A stretch of 46,416 nt of DNA from Candidatus Omnitrophota bacterium (lineage in GTDB: Bacteria; Omnitrophota; Gorgyraeia; Gorgyraeales; Gorgyraeaceae). The notes under the pieces were generated by a model. It ran no database searches. It had not been told where the DNA came from and saw only the letters and a program-made list of their open reading frames with translations. A program made the translations under genes and the position numbers. Shown one piece after another: positions 26,411 to 35,890 of the stretch. Every line of letters starts with the position of its first letter. Position 1 is the first letter of the stretch. Location of the stretch: positions 1 to 46,416 of the forward strand of contig JAUSEX010000056.1 of the NCBI GenBank assembly GCA_030649895.1, given 5' to 3'.

Positions 26411-29296
26411 ATGTTGGACAGGGGCAGGATTAAAGAGGAAGAGGCGGGAGAGATGAGAATAGTAGTGAATAATGTAAAAGAGAAACAAGGAGCCGCTGTT
26501 GTTGCTGTAAAATTAGCTACTCCGCTTAATGCGAATGGGAATAGCAGCATGGCCGCTTCTTTTCTTAGGGGGGGGTATGGCCAGGAAGGCTATGGCGTAG
26601 CAGAAAAGGCGTCTATCCACGGCTCATTTGCGCTAGATGGAAAACAGGGCTATTATGCAGAGGGCGGAAAAGAAGCTTTTTTAAGTACTGTTAATAGTAT
26701 GCGAAAGTTTTTTGAAAGACGCGCAGAAAGATTAGGTAAGCCTATAAAATATGTTATTAAGACCGGTATCGGTGGACAACATACGCCTTTCCAGGGTATT
26801 GCAGATGCGTTTCAGGTTATAGATGCCAGGACAGGGAAAGTTGTAGGGGAATATGAATTAGGTAAGAATTTTGAAGTTTCTATGGCTAGCGTACTTAGAG
26901 ATCTTAAAGCAGATTGGGACCAGGTAGCGGTTATCCCCAGTTCAAAGTCCGGTTCAACTGATGAAACCATGATGGTTTTCGTGGAGATATTCTATGCCTT
27001 ATTAAAGAACCAGGCGATAAAAGAAGGAATTGACGAATCGAGGTTTGCAGATACAGTGCTTGCTACTCTACATGAAGTGAATTTTATAAACGGCAAGGAG
27101 CAACCTGGCAAAGACCTGTTTAAAGTTGATATGGACAGATTTGGAACGGATAATCTGATTACACTGATTGCTAAAAATGCAGAAAGTTTGGGTATCTCGC
27201 GAGCGCAGATAAAAGGCATCTTTGGGAGAGTTCTCGGAAATATGTTTTTTGAGACAACTGACAGGGTAGACCAAAGCAGGCTTTCAGCTTTTATTCGTAA
27301 TTCAGGTCTGGATACAGAATTAGGAGAAGATGCGCCTGGGTTTGGGGCGATGTTTGATAATGTGGGGGGTCGCTGGACAGGCGATCTTCATATGATGACA
27401 TTTTTAGCCTATCATGGCCTTGACGCTGAAAGGTATTGGGAGATACGCAGGGAAGGCATAGCTAAGTTTAGAGAAGGGAGCCATGCAGCCAATATAATAG
27501 GCAATAAGATTTTAGATGAAGGCGTAACGGATATTGCTTTAGTAGTGCCGGATGAATTTTTCTGGTTTGGGAAATCTAATGAACAAAATTTTAATGAAAG
27601 CATATGGCAGAGTGGTTTTGCAAATCTTGTAGCTATCAGGCAGTCGCAGTGGGATGCGCAAAAAAAGCATTACGCTGATGATCCAAGAAAACTTGTAATA
27701 AATATGTCTAATTTACCGATCTCAGCGGATTCATTTAATGTATTTAAATTTGATACGCCAGATTTCAGCAAGCTTGATAACCAGGGACTGGCAGATGCTT
27801 TTGCGGAGCTCTTTACTGCTTTTTACGGGATAACGACTACTGTTGGAGACCGTTTAATCGACAGGGCGCTTAAAGAAGCTGGATATACGGCAGATGATGT
27901 TGATCTAAATGACGTAAATAACCCCGCTACAAAGATTGTCCAGCAGAATCTTTATGTGCGGCAGCCATATGTGGAATTCGGCAAAGGATTTCTGGAGGCC
28001 GGGTTAAAGGCCTTACAGGAAAGAGAAGCTGCTAAGCCGGGCGCGATTAATAAGGCGTTTGAAGGCACTGAAGAAGAGAATGAAGGCAAGAAAGGCATAA
28101 AACAATTAGCCAGAGAAAAGACACTGGAAACAAATATCGAAAGCTTAAATCTCCCTTCTAATATCGCTAATTTAAATGAACTAGCAGGCGTAATACGTGA
28201 AGCCAGAGAATTCGCTAAAACAAAGGGCAGGAAATTTGTACCTTTAATATATCTAGAAGGCGATAGGTTTTATGATCTAAGAGATTATCTGATATCTGCG
28301 GGTATTGAGTGGGTTATGCAGGGAACAGGCGATCAGCATATTAGTTATCAGCAGGTCCTGGCTCAGCCTCAAAAATACCTGCCGTTTATTATCTCGTTTG
28401 TTCCTGAAAAAGCGCTTCCCGGTAAACTTGCGATAGGATTCGCCAAGGGATATTTAAATAATGTGAGCCCTCACATGGTGCGAGATCTATTTGCCGACGC
28501 CTCTTATAGGGCATTAACAGAATCCAGAAAAGATCAGGGCGGCCTTGGGTTATTTTTGAGAATAATTGATTCTGACGCAAATATTGATATACTTAAAAAA
28601 GCAACAGATATTGCTATAAAATTGTCCGAAGGCGTGGATTCATTTGGCGAGACAGTTTTGTTGGAAAATGCCATGGGCGCAGAAAGGACGCAGGCTATAG
28701 CAGCGCTTCAAAATGGAGATGAGCTTTTAAAAATAGCCCGCGAACCAAGGGAGCATATTTCCGGCAGAAAAGAAAAAACAGAGGCCATGTTTAAGTATTA
28801 TAGGGGCGCTATGGTTGCTTATCAGAAAGCGTTAAATATTATAGAAGGCAAAAACGGTTTAGGAGACATAGAGACGCAGGCTGAGGCTGGCATAGGGCGC
28901 GTTACAAATGAGGTAAAAAATAAAATCATAGCTATTGCCGCTGTTAATATTCTCCATAAAATAGGCGATGGAAATGGAAAAGAATGGTTCAGGGAATGGA
29001 TAGCCAAACAACCTGATAATGTTGCGGTGGTAATAATAGCGGCGAATATAGAGGAATACAAAGAAGTGACAGATCTTCAAGACGTAGCGTACCTACAGCT
29101 TGTGGCCCTACCGGCTGATTTGGCTAATTCAGACATAAGTAAAGCCGGCATTCAGGATTACCAGATACTTAAATTAAATACTGAAGAAAGAAACGCTTTC
29201 TTTTTTAATTTAGAGGTTTACAAGGAAGGTGTCAATCTTGGGACACGGCATCTACTAGACGAAAAGACAGTCAGGGCAATAGCATCCGGCGTATAA
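26411..29296 (+). CDS. Phosphoglucose isomerase-like (SIS) large protein, possibly the C-terminal part of the preceding gene via +1 frameshift
   Basis: VIPSSKSGSTDETM, FDNVGGRWTGDLHM, GSHAANIIGNKIL, QGTGDQHISYQQ; reading frame open and coding-like back to 26333 without start codon or clear Shine-Dalgarno before 26411. Confidence 0.75.
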   Translation: MLDRGRIKEEEAGEMRIVVNNVKEKQGAAVVAVKLATPLNANGNSSMAASFLRGGYGQEGYGVAEKASIHGSFALDGKQGYYAEGGKEAFLSTVNSMRKFFERRAERLGKPIKYVIKTGIGGQHTPFQGIADAFQVIDARTGKVVGEYELGKNFEVSMASVLRDLKADWDQVAVIPSSKSGSTDETMMVFVEIFYALLKNQAIKEGIDESRFADTVLATLHEVNFINGKEQPGKDLFKVDMDRFGTDNLITLIAKNAESLGISRAQIKGIFGRVLGNMFFETTDRVDQSRLSAFIRNSGLDTELGEDAPGFGAMFDNVGGRWTGDLHMMTFLAYHGLDAERYWEIRREGIAKFREGSHAANIIGNKILDEGVTDIALVVPDEFFWFGKSNEQNFNESIWQSGFANLVAIRQSQWDAQKKHYADDPRKLVINMSNLPISADSFNVFKFDTPDFSKLDNQGLADAFAELFTAFYGITTTVGDRLIDRALKEAGYTADDVDLNDVNNPATKIVQQNLYVRQPYVEFGKGFLEAGLKALQEREAAKPGAINKAFEGTEEENEGKKGIKQLAREKTLETNIESLNLPSNIANLNELAGVIREAREFAKTKGRKFVPLIYLEGDRFYDLRDYLISAGIEWVMQGTGDQHISYQQVLAQPQKYLPFIISFVPEKALPGKLAIGFAKGYLNNVSPHMVRDLFADASYRALTESRKDQGGLGLFLRIIDSDANIDILKKATDIAIKLSEGVDSFGETVLLENAMGAERTQAIAALQNGDELLKIAREPREHISGRKEKTEAMFKYYRGAMVAYQKALNIIEGKNGLGDIETQAEAGIGRVTNEVKNKIIAIAAVNILHKIGDGNGKEWFREWIAKQPDNVAVVIIAANIEEYKEVTDLQDVAYLQLVALPADLANSDISKAGIQDYQILKLNTEERNAFFFNLEVYKEGVNLGTRHLLDEKTVRAIASGV

Positions 29297-29393
29297 TAAC
29301 TGGAAAATCTGTAACGGTTCAACTCCCAGAAGAATATCGTTATAATACTTCTGACAGCCGGGTTATTATGAAAACCGGTTGTAATATTTTTTC

Positions 29394-29423
29394 TTGACAT
29401 ACTTTCATAAAGGGTAGTATACT
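29394..29423 (+). promoter_or_regulatory. sigma70-type promoter for rimP-nusA-infB
   Basis: TTGACA-18 nt-TATACT. Confidence 0.75.
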
Positions 29424-29458
29424 ATAGGCACTCTTATGAAAGGGGGTAGTTAGTTGAA

Positions 29459-29486
29459 AGTGGGTGTGGTATGCCCGCTTTTTTTG
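29459..29486 (+). terminator. Terminator-like hairpin / possible attenuator in the rimP leader
   Basis: AGTGGGT-GTGGTAT-GCCCGCT followed by TTTTTTT, immediately before rimP ATG. Confidence 0.6.
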
Positions 29487-29493
29487 TTTTATG

Positions 29494-29940
29494 ATGGATA
29501 AAATCAAAGAAATAATAGAGCCTATTTTACAAGAAGAGCGAATAGAGCTCGTAGAGATTATTTTCAAGAAAGAAGCAGGCAGGCAGGTTCTGCGACTTCT
29601 GGTTGATAAAGACGGCGGGATTCGGATGGCAGATTGCGTAAAGCTGAATGAGAAAATAAGCCAGGTCCTGGATCAGGCAGATATAATACAGGAAAGCTAT
29701 GTTATCGAGGTAGCTTCTCCTGGGATAGACAGGCTGTTTAAGACAAGAAGGGATTACGAAAGAGCTATGGGAAGGCTAGTAAGAGTAACGCTAGCTGAAA
29801 GGATATTGGATAAAAAGGAATATGTGGCTAGGTTAGAGGACGTATCTGACACGGGCGTTAAAATAGAAGTAAAGAAGAAAGGTATTATAGACATACCTTT
29901 TGAAAAAATAGTGCGAGCCAGGGAAGAAATTGAATTTTAA
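29494..29940 (+). CDS. rimP: Ribosome maturation factor RimP
   Basis: MDKIKEIIEPILQEERIELVEIIFKKEAGRQVLRLLVDKDGGI; followed by nusA-infB; ORF call starts upstream at 29464. Confidence 0.94.
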   Translation: MDKIKEIIEPILQEERIELVEIIFKKEAGRQVLRLLVDKDGGIRMADCVKLNEKISQVLDQADIIQESYVIEVASPGIDRLFKTRRDYERAMGRLVRVTLAERILDKKEYVARLEDVSDTGVKIEVKKKGIIDIPFEKIVRAREEIEF

Positions 29941-29955
29941 TAACAGGAGAAAGAA

Positions 29956-31215
29956 ATGAATCAGGAATTATTATCAATACTAGATAGCATCGAACGCGAT
30001 AAAGGGATCAAGAAAGAGATTCTCGTAAAAGCCATAGAGTCAGCTCTTATAAGCGCTGCCAGGAAAAACCTAGGGAAGTATGTCGAAGATATAAAGGTCG
30101 AGTTTGATTCTACAACAGGGGATTTTAAGGTTCTTACTGCAGACGGGAACGAGGTTTCCGGAGATTTTGGAAGGATTTCTGCGCAGACGGCAAAGCAGGT
30201 AATTATTCAGAAGATTCGCGAAGCTGAGAGAGATGTGTTGTTCGAAGAATACAAGAAAAAAGTAAATGATATTTGTTCCGGCGCTGTCCATAGATTTGAA
30301 AAAGGCATGCTTATAGTGGATCTCGGAAGAGTGGAAGGAGTTTTGCCTAAAAGAGAGCTTCCTCCTATAGAAGAATACAGGCAGGGCGACAGGATCAAGG
30401 CCCTGATCGTAGAGGTTAAAAAATCTTCAAAAGGCCCGGAGATACTGCTTTCCAGGACAAGCCCGGGTTTTGTAAAAAGGCTTTTTGAGTTGGAAGTGCC
30501 TGAGATATACGAAAGTATCGTAGAGATCAAGGCTGTTTCAAGGGAGGCGGGGGATCGTTCAAAGATAGCTGTTTATTCCAAAGATGATAAGGTCGACCCT
30601 GTTGGCGCGTGCGTAGGCATGAGGGGCCAGAGGGTTAAAAATATTGTCAGAGAGTTAGGCGGGGAGAAGATAGATATTGTCCGCTGGAGCTCGAATATGG
30701 GAGAATTTATATCGTCCAGCTTGAGTCCCGCAGAGATTACAAGCGTTAAAACAAGCGAGGCTGAGAGAAGGGCCGAGGTTATAGTTGCTGATGACCAGCT
30801 TTCTCTTGCGATAGGCAAGAAAGGGCAGAATGTAAGGCTTGCTGCAAAACTTACAGGGTGGAATATAGACATAAGGAGCAAGTCTGAAATAGAAGAGGTA
30901 AAGGAAATCCCGATAATAGAGATCGATGGGATTGGGCCCAAGACGGAGAAGGCGCTTAAAAAAGCAGGCTATGACACAGTCGGAAAAATTATGAAACTGG
31001 ACCTGGGAGAATTAGTCGACGTAAAGGGCGTTGGCAAGAAAACAGCCGAGAAGATCCTTAAGTCAGCCAAAGAGCTTATGGAGCACAAGGTGCATGAGGT
31101 CAGGGATAAAAAAAATAAAGAAAACAGGGAGGCCAGGGCTGAGAAAGAAAAGGAAATAGCTGCTGAAGCGGAAAAAGACAAAAAAGCGGAAGAGAAAGAG
31201 CAGGTTAAAGAATGA
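29956..31215 (+). CDS. nusA: Transcription termination/antitermination factor NusA with C-terminal HhH domain
   Basis: S1/KH domains, DPVGACVGMRGQRVKNIVRELGGEKIDIV, QLSLAIGKKGQNVRLAAKLTGWNIDI; C-terminal IDGIGPKTEKALKKAG helix-hairpin-helix. Confidence 0.97.
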   Translation: MNQELLSILDSIERDKGIKKEILVKAIESALISAARKNLGKYVEDIKVEFDSTTGDFKVLTADGNEVSGDFGRISAQTAKQVIIQKIREAERDVLFEEYKKKVNDICSGAVHRFEKGMLIVDLGRVEGVLPKRELPPIEEYRQGDRIKALIVEVKKSSKGPEILLSRTSPGFVKRLFELEVPEIYESIVEIKAVSREAGDRSKIAVYSKDDKVDPVGACVGMRGQRVKNIVRELGGEKIDIVRWSSNMGEFISSSLSPAEITSVKTSEAERRAEVIVADDQLSLAIGKKGQNVRLAAKLTGWNIDIRSKSEIEEVKEIPIIEIDGIGPKTEKALKKAGYDTVGKIMKLDLGELVDVKGVGKKTAEKILKSAKELMEHKVHEVRDKKNKENREARAEKEKEIAAEAEKDKKAEEKEQVKE

Positions 31216-33383
31216 GCACGCGCGTTCACCAATTAGCTAAAGAACTCGGAATTTCCAGCAAAGATCTTATAGATAAGCTTCACAGCCTTAAAATAGACGT
31301 CAAAGGCCATATGGGTATCCTTGACGATGATACAACTTTTCTTGTAAAAGAGGAATTGAAGCCTAAGAAGGCGGCAAAACCCAAGGCGAAGGTAAAAGAA
31401 AAAGTATCAACCCCAAGAAAGGCAGTTGCTCCTGTAAAAGAAAAAGTGGTTAAGAAAACAAAAGAGACTAAAGTAAAGGTTGAACAGCCAAAAGTTCAGA
31501 AAAAGAAAATAGAGCCCAAGGTAGAGCCTGAAATCGAGCCTAAGGCAGAGGCCGGAGTAGAAGTTAAAATAGAAGAAAAAATAAAAGAAAATGTAGAAGA
31601 GAAAAAAGAAGAATCAAAGCCGGAACCCAAGGTGTTGAAAATAGGCTTTCCCGTGGTTATTAAAGATCTCGCTGCAAAGCTTGGGATAAAACCGGGAGAT
31701 CTTATTAAGAGACTCTTGGATAAAAAAGTCCTCGTTACGATAAATCAAACGCTTAATGAAGACGTTGCGTGTTCGATCTGTATGGATTTTGGTTATTTAC
31801 TGGAAAAACCGCCTACTTTTGAGGAGTCTTTTTTAGCTGATCTGGACAAGCCCGATGACCCTAAAAAACTTAAACCAAGGGCGCCGGTTGTTACGTTTAT
31901 GGGCCATGTTGATCACGGAAAAACATCACTTCTTGACACTATAAGAAAAACAAAGGTTGCTGATAAAGAAGCTGGCGGGATTACCCAGCATATCGGAGCA
32001 TATGAAGTAATGCTTCCTAAAGGCAGCGTAACGTTTTTAGATACGCCGGGCCATGCAGCGTTTACAGCAATGCGCGCAAGAGGCGCAAATGTCACTGATA
32101 TAGTTGTGCTTGTGGTAGCCGCTGACGACGGGATAATGCCTCAGACAATAGAAGCCATAGATCACGCGCGGGCTGCAGGCGTTACGATAGTGGTCGCGAT
32201 AAATAAAATCGACAAACAGAATATAAATTTGGATAAGGTTAAAAAACAATTAGCGGAACATAGCCTTACCCCTGAAGAATGGGGAGGGAAGACTATTACA
32301 GTAGGCGTTTCAGCGAAGACAGGCCAGGGGATTGACAGCCTCCTGGAGATGCTGCTTCTTGAAGCAGAATTGCTGGAATTAAAGGCAAATCCTGAAAAGC
32401 CTGCTACCGGCGTAGTTATAGAGGCAGAGCTTTCTAAAGGTAAAGGGCCACTCGCCACCGTCCTTGTTTCAAACGGCACTTTAAAAATAGGCGATATAGT
32501 TATGGTGGGCCTTAATTACGGCAAGATAAAGGCAATGCTGGACGATAAAGGCCGCAGGGTGTCGGAGGTAGGGCCTGCAAAGCCGGTTGAGATATTAGGG
32601 CTTTCCGGGGTTCCTCAGGCAGGGGAAAAATTTTATGTAATAGCCGATGAAAAGAAAGCAAGGGATATTGTGGCTACGAGACAGATGGAAGCGGAAAAGA
32701 AAAAACTTGCCGGGACAACCTCTAAGATCACGCTTGAAGAACTTTATAATAAGGTGAAGGTCGGAGAGGTAAAGGAGTTAAAGATAGTTATAAAAGCTGA
32801 TGTGCAGGGGTCTTTGGAGGCTATAAAGGATTCGCTTGAAAAATTAAGCACAGACGAAGTGAAACTTTGCGTTATACACAGCCAGGTAGGCGATATCAAT
32901 GAATCCGATATAATGTTAGCCTCTGCTTCAAACGCTATAATCATAGGGTTTCATATTAATACGACAAGCGAGGCAAAGGCGCTCGCAAAACAGGAAGAAG
33001 TGGAAATAAGAATTTACGGTATAATTTACGAGATAGTGAATGAGATCCAGGCTGCCATGGAAGGCTTGTTAGAGCCTGTTATAGAAGAAATTTTTCTAGG
33101 GAGGGCGGAGGTCAGGCAGGTATTCAATGTTTCGAAGGCAGGCGTTGTGGCAGGATGTTTTATTTCAAAAGGCAGGATCCCGCGCGACGCGGTATGTAAG
33201 CTTATAAGGGAAAAGGAGATTGTTTACAAAGGCAAGATGAGTTCGCTGAAACATTTTAAGGATGATCTTAAGGAGGCGAAAGAAGGCTTTGAATGCGGGA
33301 TAAGCCTGGGAGTTAAAGATATACAAAAAGGCGATTTGATAGAAGCGGTGGAAGTCAGAAAAGTGGCGAGAAGGTTAAAATGA
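31212..33383 (+). CDS. infB: Translation initiation factor IF-2
   Basis: [33 protein letters not shown]; two IF2_N modules. Confidence 0.98.
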   Translation: MSTRVHQLAKELGISSKDLIDKLHSLKIDVKGHMGILDDDTTFLVKEELKPKKAAKPKAKVKEKVSTPRKAVAPVKEKVVKKTKETKVKVEQPKVQKKKIEPKVEPEIEPKAEAGVEVKIEEKIKENVEEKKEESKPEPKVLKIGFPVVIKDLAAKLGIKPGDLIKRLLDKKVLVTINQTLNEDVACSICMDFGYLLEKPPTFEESFLADLDKPDDPKKLKPRAPVVTFMGHVDHGKTSLLDTIRKTKVADKEAGGITQHIGAYEVMLPKGSVTFLDTPGHAAFTAMRARGANVTDIVVLVVAADDGIMPQTIEAIDHARAAGVTIVVAINKIDKQNINLDKVKKQLAEHSLTPEEWGGKTITVGVSAKTGQGIDSLLEMLLLEAELLELKANPEKPATGVVIEAELSKGKGPLATVLVSNGTLKIGDIVMVGLNYGKIKAMLDDKGRRVSEVGPAKPVEILGLSGVPQAGEKFYVIADEKKARDIVATRQMEAEKKKLAGTTSKITLEELYNKVKVGEVKELKIVIKADVQGSLEAIKDSLEKLSTDEVKLCVIHSQVGDINESDIMLASASNAIIIGFHINTTSEAKALAKQEEVEIRIYGIIYEIVNEIQAAMEGLLEPVIEEIFLGRAEVRQVFNVSKAGVVAGCFISKGRIPRDAVCKLIREKEIVYKGKMSSLKHFKDDLKEAKEGFECGISLGVKDIQKGDLIEAVEVRKVARRLK

Positions 33384-33413
33384 TCGCGGAACTACGTGGA
33401 AGCAGGGGATAGC

Positions 33414-34397
33414 ATGAAAAATCGTATTCTAAGCGGTATGAGGCCGACAGGACCGCTGCATCTGGGGCATTTATTTGGCGCGCTTACGAACTGGGTAAGC
33501 CTTCAGGATACACATGATTCTTTCTTTATGATTGCGGACTGGCACGCCATGATGAGCGAGTACGAAGATCCATCAAGACTTTCTAGGTTTACAATAGAAT
33601 GCGCGGCAGACTGGCTGGCGTGCGGCATTGATCCTGAAAAAAGCACTGTGTTTGTGCAATCTCACGTGAAAGAGCATCTGGAATTATATATGGTGTTTTC
33701 TAATTTTGTGCCTCTCGGATGGCTTGAGAGGTGCCCTACATACAAGGAGCAGCTCAGGGAAGTTACGACAAGAGAATTGCATACGTATGCATTTCTTGGC
33801 TATCCGGTGCTGCAGGCCGCTGATATTTTAATATACAGGGCAGATACAGTGCCTGTCGGCAAAGACCAGGTCCCGCATATTGAGCTTACAAATGATATTG
33901 CGGGGAAGTTCAGCAGCCTGTACGGGAAAGCCATATTCCCTTCTGTTAAGCCGCTTCTTACAAAAAACCCGAAGCTTTTAGGCGTAGACGGAAGAAAGAT
34001 GAGCAAGTCCTATGATAATTTTATCGCGCTGGGAGATCCTGAGGAGGTAATAAAGAAAAAATGTTCCGCGATGTTTACGGACCCTGAGAGGATAAAGTTA
34101 ACTGACAAAGGTCATCCTGAAAAATGCAATATTTACGCTTATTATAATTTACTTAAGAAAGATTACGCGCCCGAGGTTTATGAATATTGCATCAAGGCAA
34201 AAGTTGGGTGTACAGAGTGCAAGAAAAACCTTGGAGGCATAGTTACGGATTATCTTAGTGATATCAGGCATAAAAGAGCCGCGCTTCTTAAAGACGAGAG
34301 CGGGATTCGCGCTATCCTGGAAAAAGGCGCAGCGAAAGCGGCCAAGGTCGCTTCCGAGACAATGGCAGAGGTAAAGAAGACAATAGGGTTAATTTAA
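33414..34397 (+). CDS. trpS: Tryptophanyl-tRNA synthetase
   Basis: SGMRPTGPLHLGHLFGAL, GRKMSKSYDNFI. Confidence 0.95.
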   Translation: MKNRILSGMRPTGPLHLGHLFGALTNWVSLQDTHDSFFMIADWHAMMSEYEDPSRLSRFTIECAADWLACGIDPEKSTVFVQSHVKEHLELYMVFSNFVPLGWLERCPTYKEQLREVTTRELHTYAFLGYPVLQAADILIYRADTVPVGKDQVPHIELTNDIAGKFSSLYGKAIFPSVKPLLTKNPKLLGVDGRKMSKSYDNFIALGDPEEVIKKKCSAMFTDPERIKLTDKGHPEKCNIYAYYNLLKKDYAPEVYEYCIKAKVGCTECKKNLGGIVTDYLSDIRHKRAALLKDESGIRAILEKGAAKAAKVASETMAEVKKTIGLI

Positions 34398-34404
34398 GAA
34401 AACT

Positions 34405-34427
34405 TATCCTACTCACGGAGTCTGATA
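34405..34427. repeat. Degenerate family A palindromic element upstream of scpA
   Basis: TATCCTACTCACGGAGTCTGATA, 21/23 identical to the reverse complement of the tig copy. Confidence 0.75.
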
Positions 34428-34443
34428 GGTAACTGCTGATAAA

Positions 34444-35169
34444 ATGTCATATAAAGTTAAGCTCGAGGTATTTGAAGGTCCGCTGGATTTATTGTTATAT
34501 CTAATCAAAAAGAACGAGATAGATATTTACGATATTCCGATAGCAGTTATTACAGAGCAATATCTGGAATACATTGAACTCATGCGGATGCTGGACCTGA
34601 ATATAGCTGGCGAGTTCCTGGTGATTGCCGCAACCCTGATACACATTAAAAGCAAGATGCTTTTGCCGCCTGACGAAAAAGAGTTTCTGCCTGAAGAGGA
34701 AGAGGACCCGAGAGAAGAGCTAGTGCGCAGACTTCTGGAGTATAAAAAATTCAAGGAGGTTGCGGGAATCCTGCAAAATCTGGAGAGTCAGAGAAAGAAG
34801 ATGTTCACAAGGGATATTCCTTTTGAGACGGAACCAGGCGAGGTTTTTTTTGAGGCGAGTCTATTTGACCTGATAACGGCTTTTACCAGGGCGCTGAAAG
34901 ATGTTCCCAGGGAGATGTTTCAGGAGATAATAAAAGATGAATTTACCGTTGAGCAGAAGGTGCACGATCTTTTACATATGCTGGTAAGGACTCCCGCGAT
35001 GAGTCTTTTCGACCTTTTTAAGAATGCAAAAAATAAGCCGGAAATAATAGTAACATTTTTGGCAGTGCTGGAACTTATAAGATTAAAAGAAATAATTGTT
35101 GTACAGAAGCAAAATTTTAGTGATATAGAGATTGTCCGAAATGAAAAACACAGGCTTAATATAGAATAG
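34444..35169 (+). CDS. scpA: Segregation and condensation protein A
   Basis: VFEGPLDLLLYLIKKNEIDIYDIPIAVITEQYLEYI. Confidence 0.95.
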   Translation: MSYKVKLEVFEGPLDLLLYLIKKNEIDIYDIPIAVITEQYLEYIELMRMLDLNIAGEFLVIAATLIHIKSKMLLPPDEKEFLPEEEEDPREELVRRLLEYKKFKEVAGILQNLESQRKKMFTRDIPFETEPGEVFFEASLFDLITAFTRALKDVPREMFQEIIKDEFTVEQKVHDLLHMLVRTPAMSLFDLFKNAKNKPEIIVTFLAVLELIRLKEIIVVQKQNFSDIEIVRNEKHRLNIE

Positions 35170-35170
35170 G

Positions 35171-35258
35171 TTCTCGACTAGACTTACATGTATAGCTGCA
35201 ATGTCCGCTCGAACACTATTATTCTTCGAGCGAATGAGCGAAGCGAATGAGTCGAGAA
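35171..35258. repeat. Dispersed palindromic element (family B) upstream of scpB
   Basis: Outer arms TTCTCGACT / AGTCGAGAA, inner arms CGCTCGAA / TTCGAGCG, GAGCGAAGCGAATGAGTCGAGAA end. Confidence 0.8.
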
Positions 35259-35269
35259 GTATGTAGAAT

Positions 35270-35890
35270 ATGGATAGAACGCAGATAAAAAATATCATAG
35301 AGGCAATGCTTTTTGTGAGCGACAAACCGTTATTCCTGAGCGAGATTAAAAATGTCCTGGAAGGGCCTGACGCAGAAGAGATAAAGGAAGTAATTACTGA
35401 ATTAGCCGTTGAATACGAGAACCAGACCAGCGCTCTCAGGATAAAGGAGATTGCGGGCGGTTATCAGATCGTGACTGACCCGGTGCTGGCGCCATGGCTG
35501 AAAAAATTATATAAAACAGCCGGCGCTGACAGGCTTTCCGGCCCGAGCCTTGAAACCCTGGCGATCATAGCTTATAAGCAGCCCGCTACCAAGCCTGAGA
35601 TAGAGGCTATAAGGGGCGTGAACGTGGACGGCGTATTGAAAACGCTGATCGAAAAAAATCTGGTCAAGATTATGGGCAGGAGAGAGACGGTAGGGCGGCC
35701 TATTATTTACGGTACCACTCAAGAATTCTTGCAGTATTTCGGCTTGAACTCCCTTGAAGAGCTTCCGAAACTGGAAGAGTTTAATTTTACTGAAAAAGAC
35801 ATAGAGTTACCTGAGCATTTCAAAAAGGAAGAAGAAATAAAGCAGCAAGAAGGAGGGAATACAGATGTCCAGGCTGGCGGAGCTTCGTAA
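35270..35890 (+). CDS. scpB: Segregation and condensation protein B
   Basis: IIEAMLFVSDKPLFLSEI, LSGPSLETLAIIAYKQPATKPEIEAIRGVN. Confidence 0.95.
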   Translation: MDRTQIKNIIEAMLFVSDKPLFLSEIKNVLEGPDAEEIKEVITELAVEYENQTSALRIKEIAGGYQIVTDPVLAPWLKKLYKTAGADRLSGPSLETLAIIAYKQPATKPEIEAIRGVNVDGVLKTLIEKNLVKIMGRRETVGRPIIYGTTQEFLQYFGLNSLEELPKLEEFNFTEKDIELPEHFKKEEEIKQQEGGNTDVQAGGAS

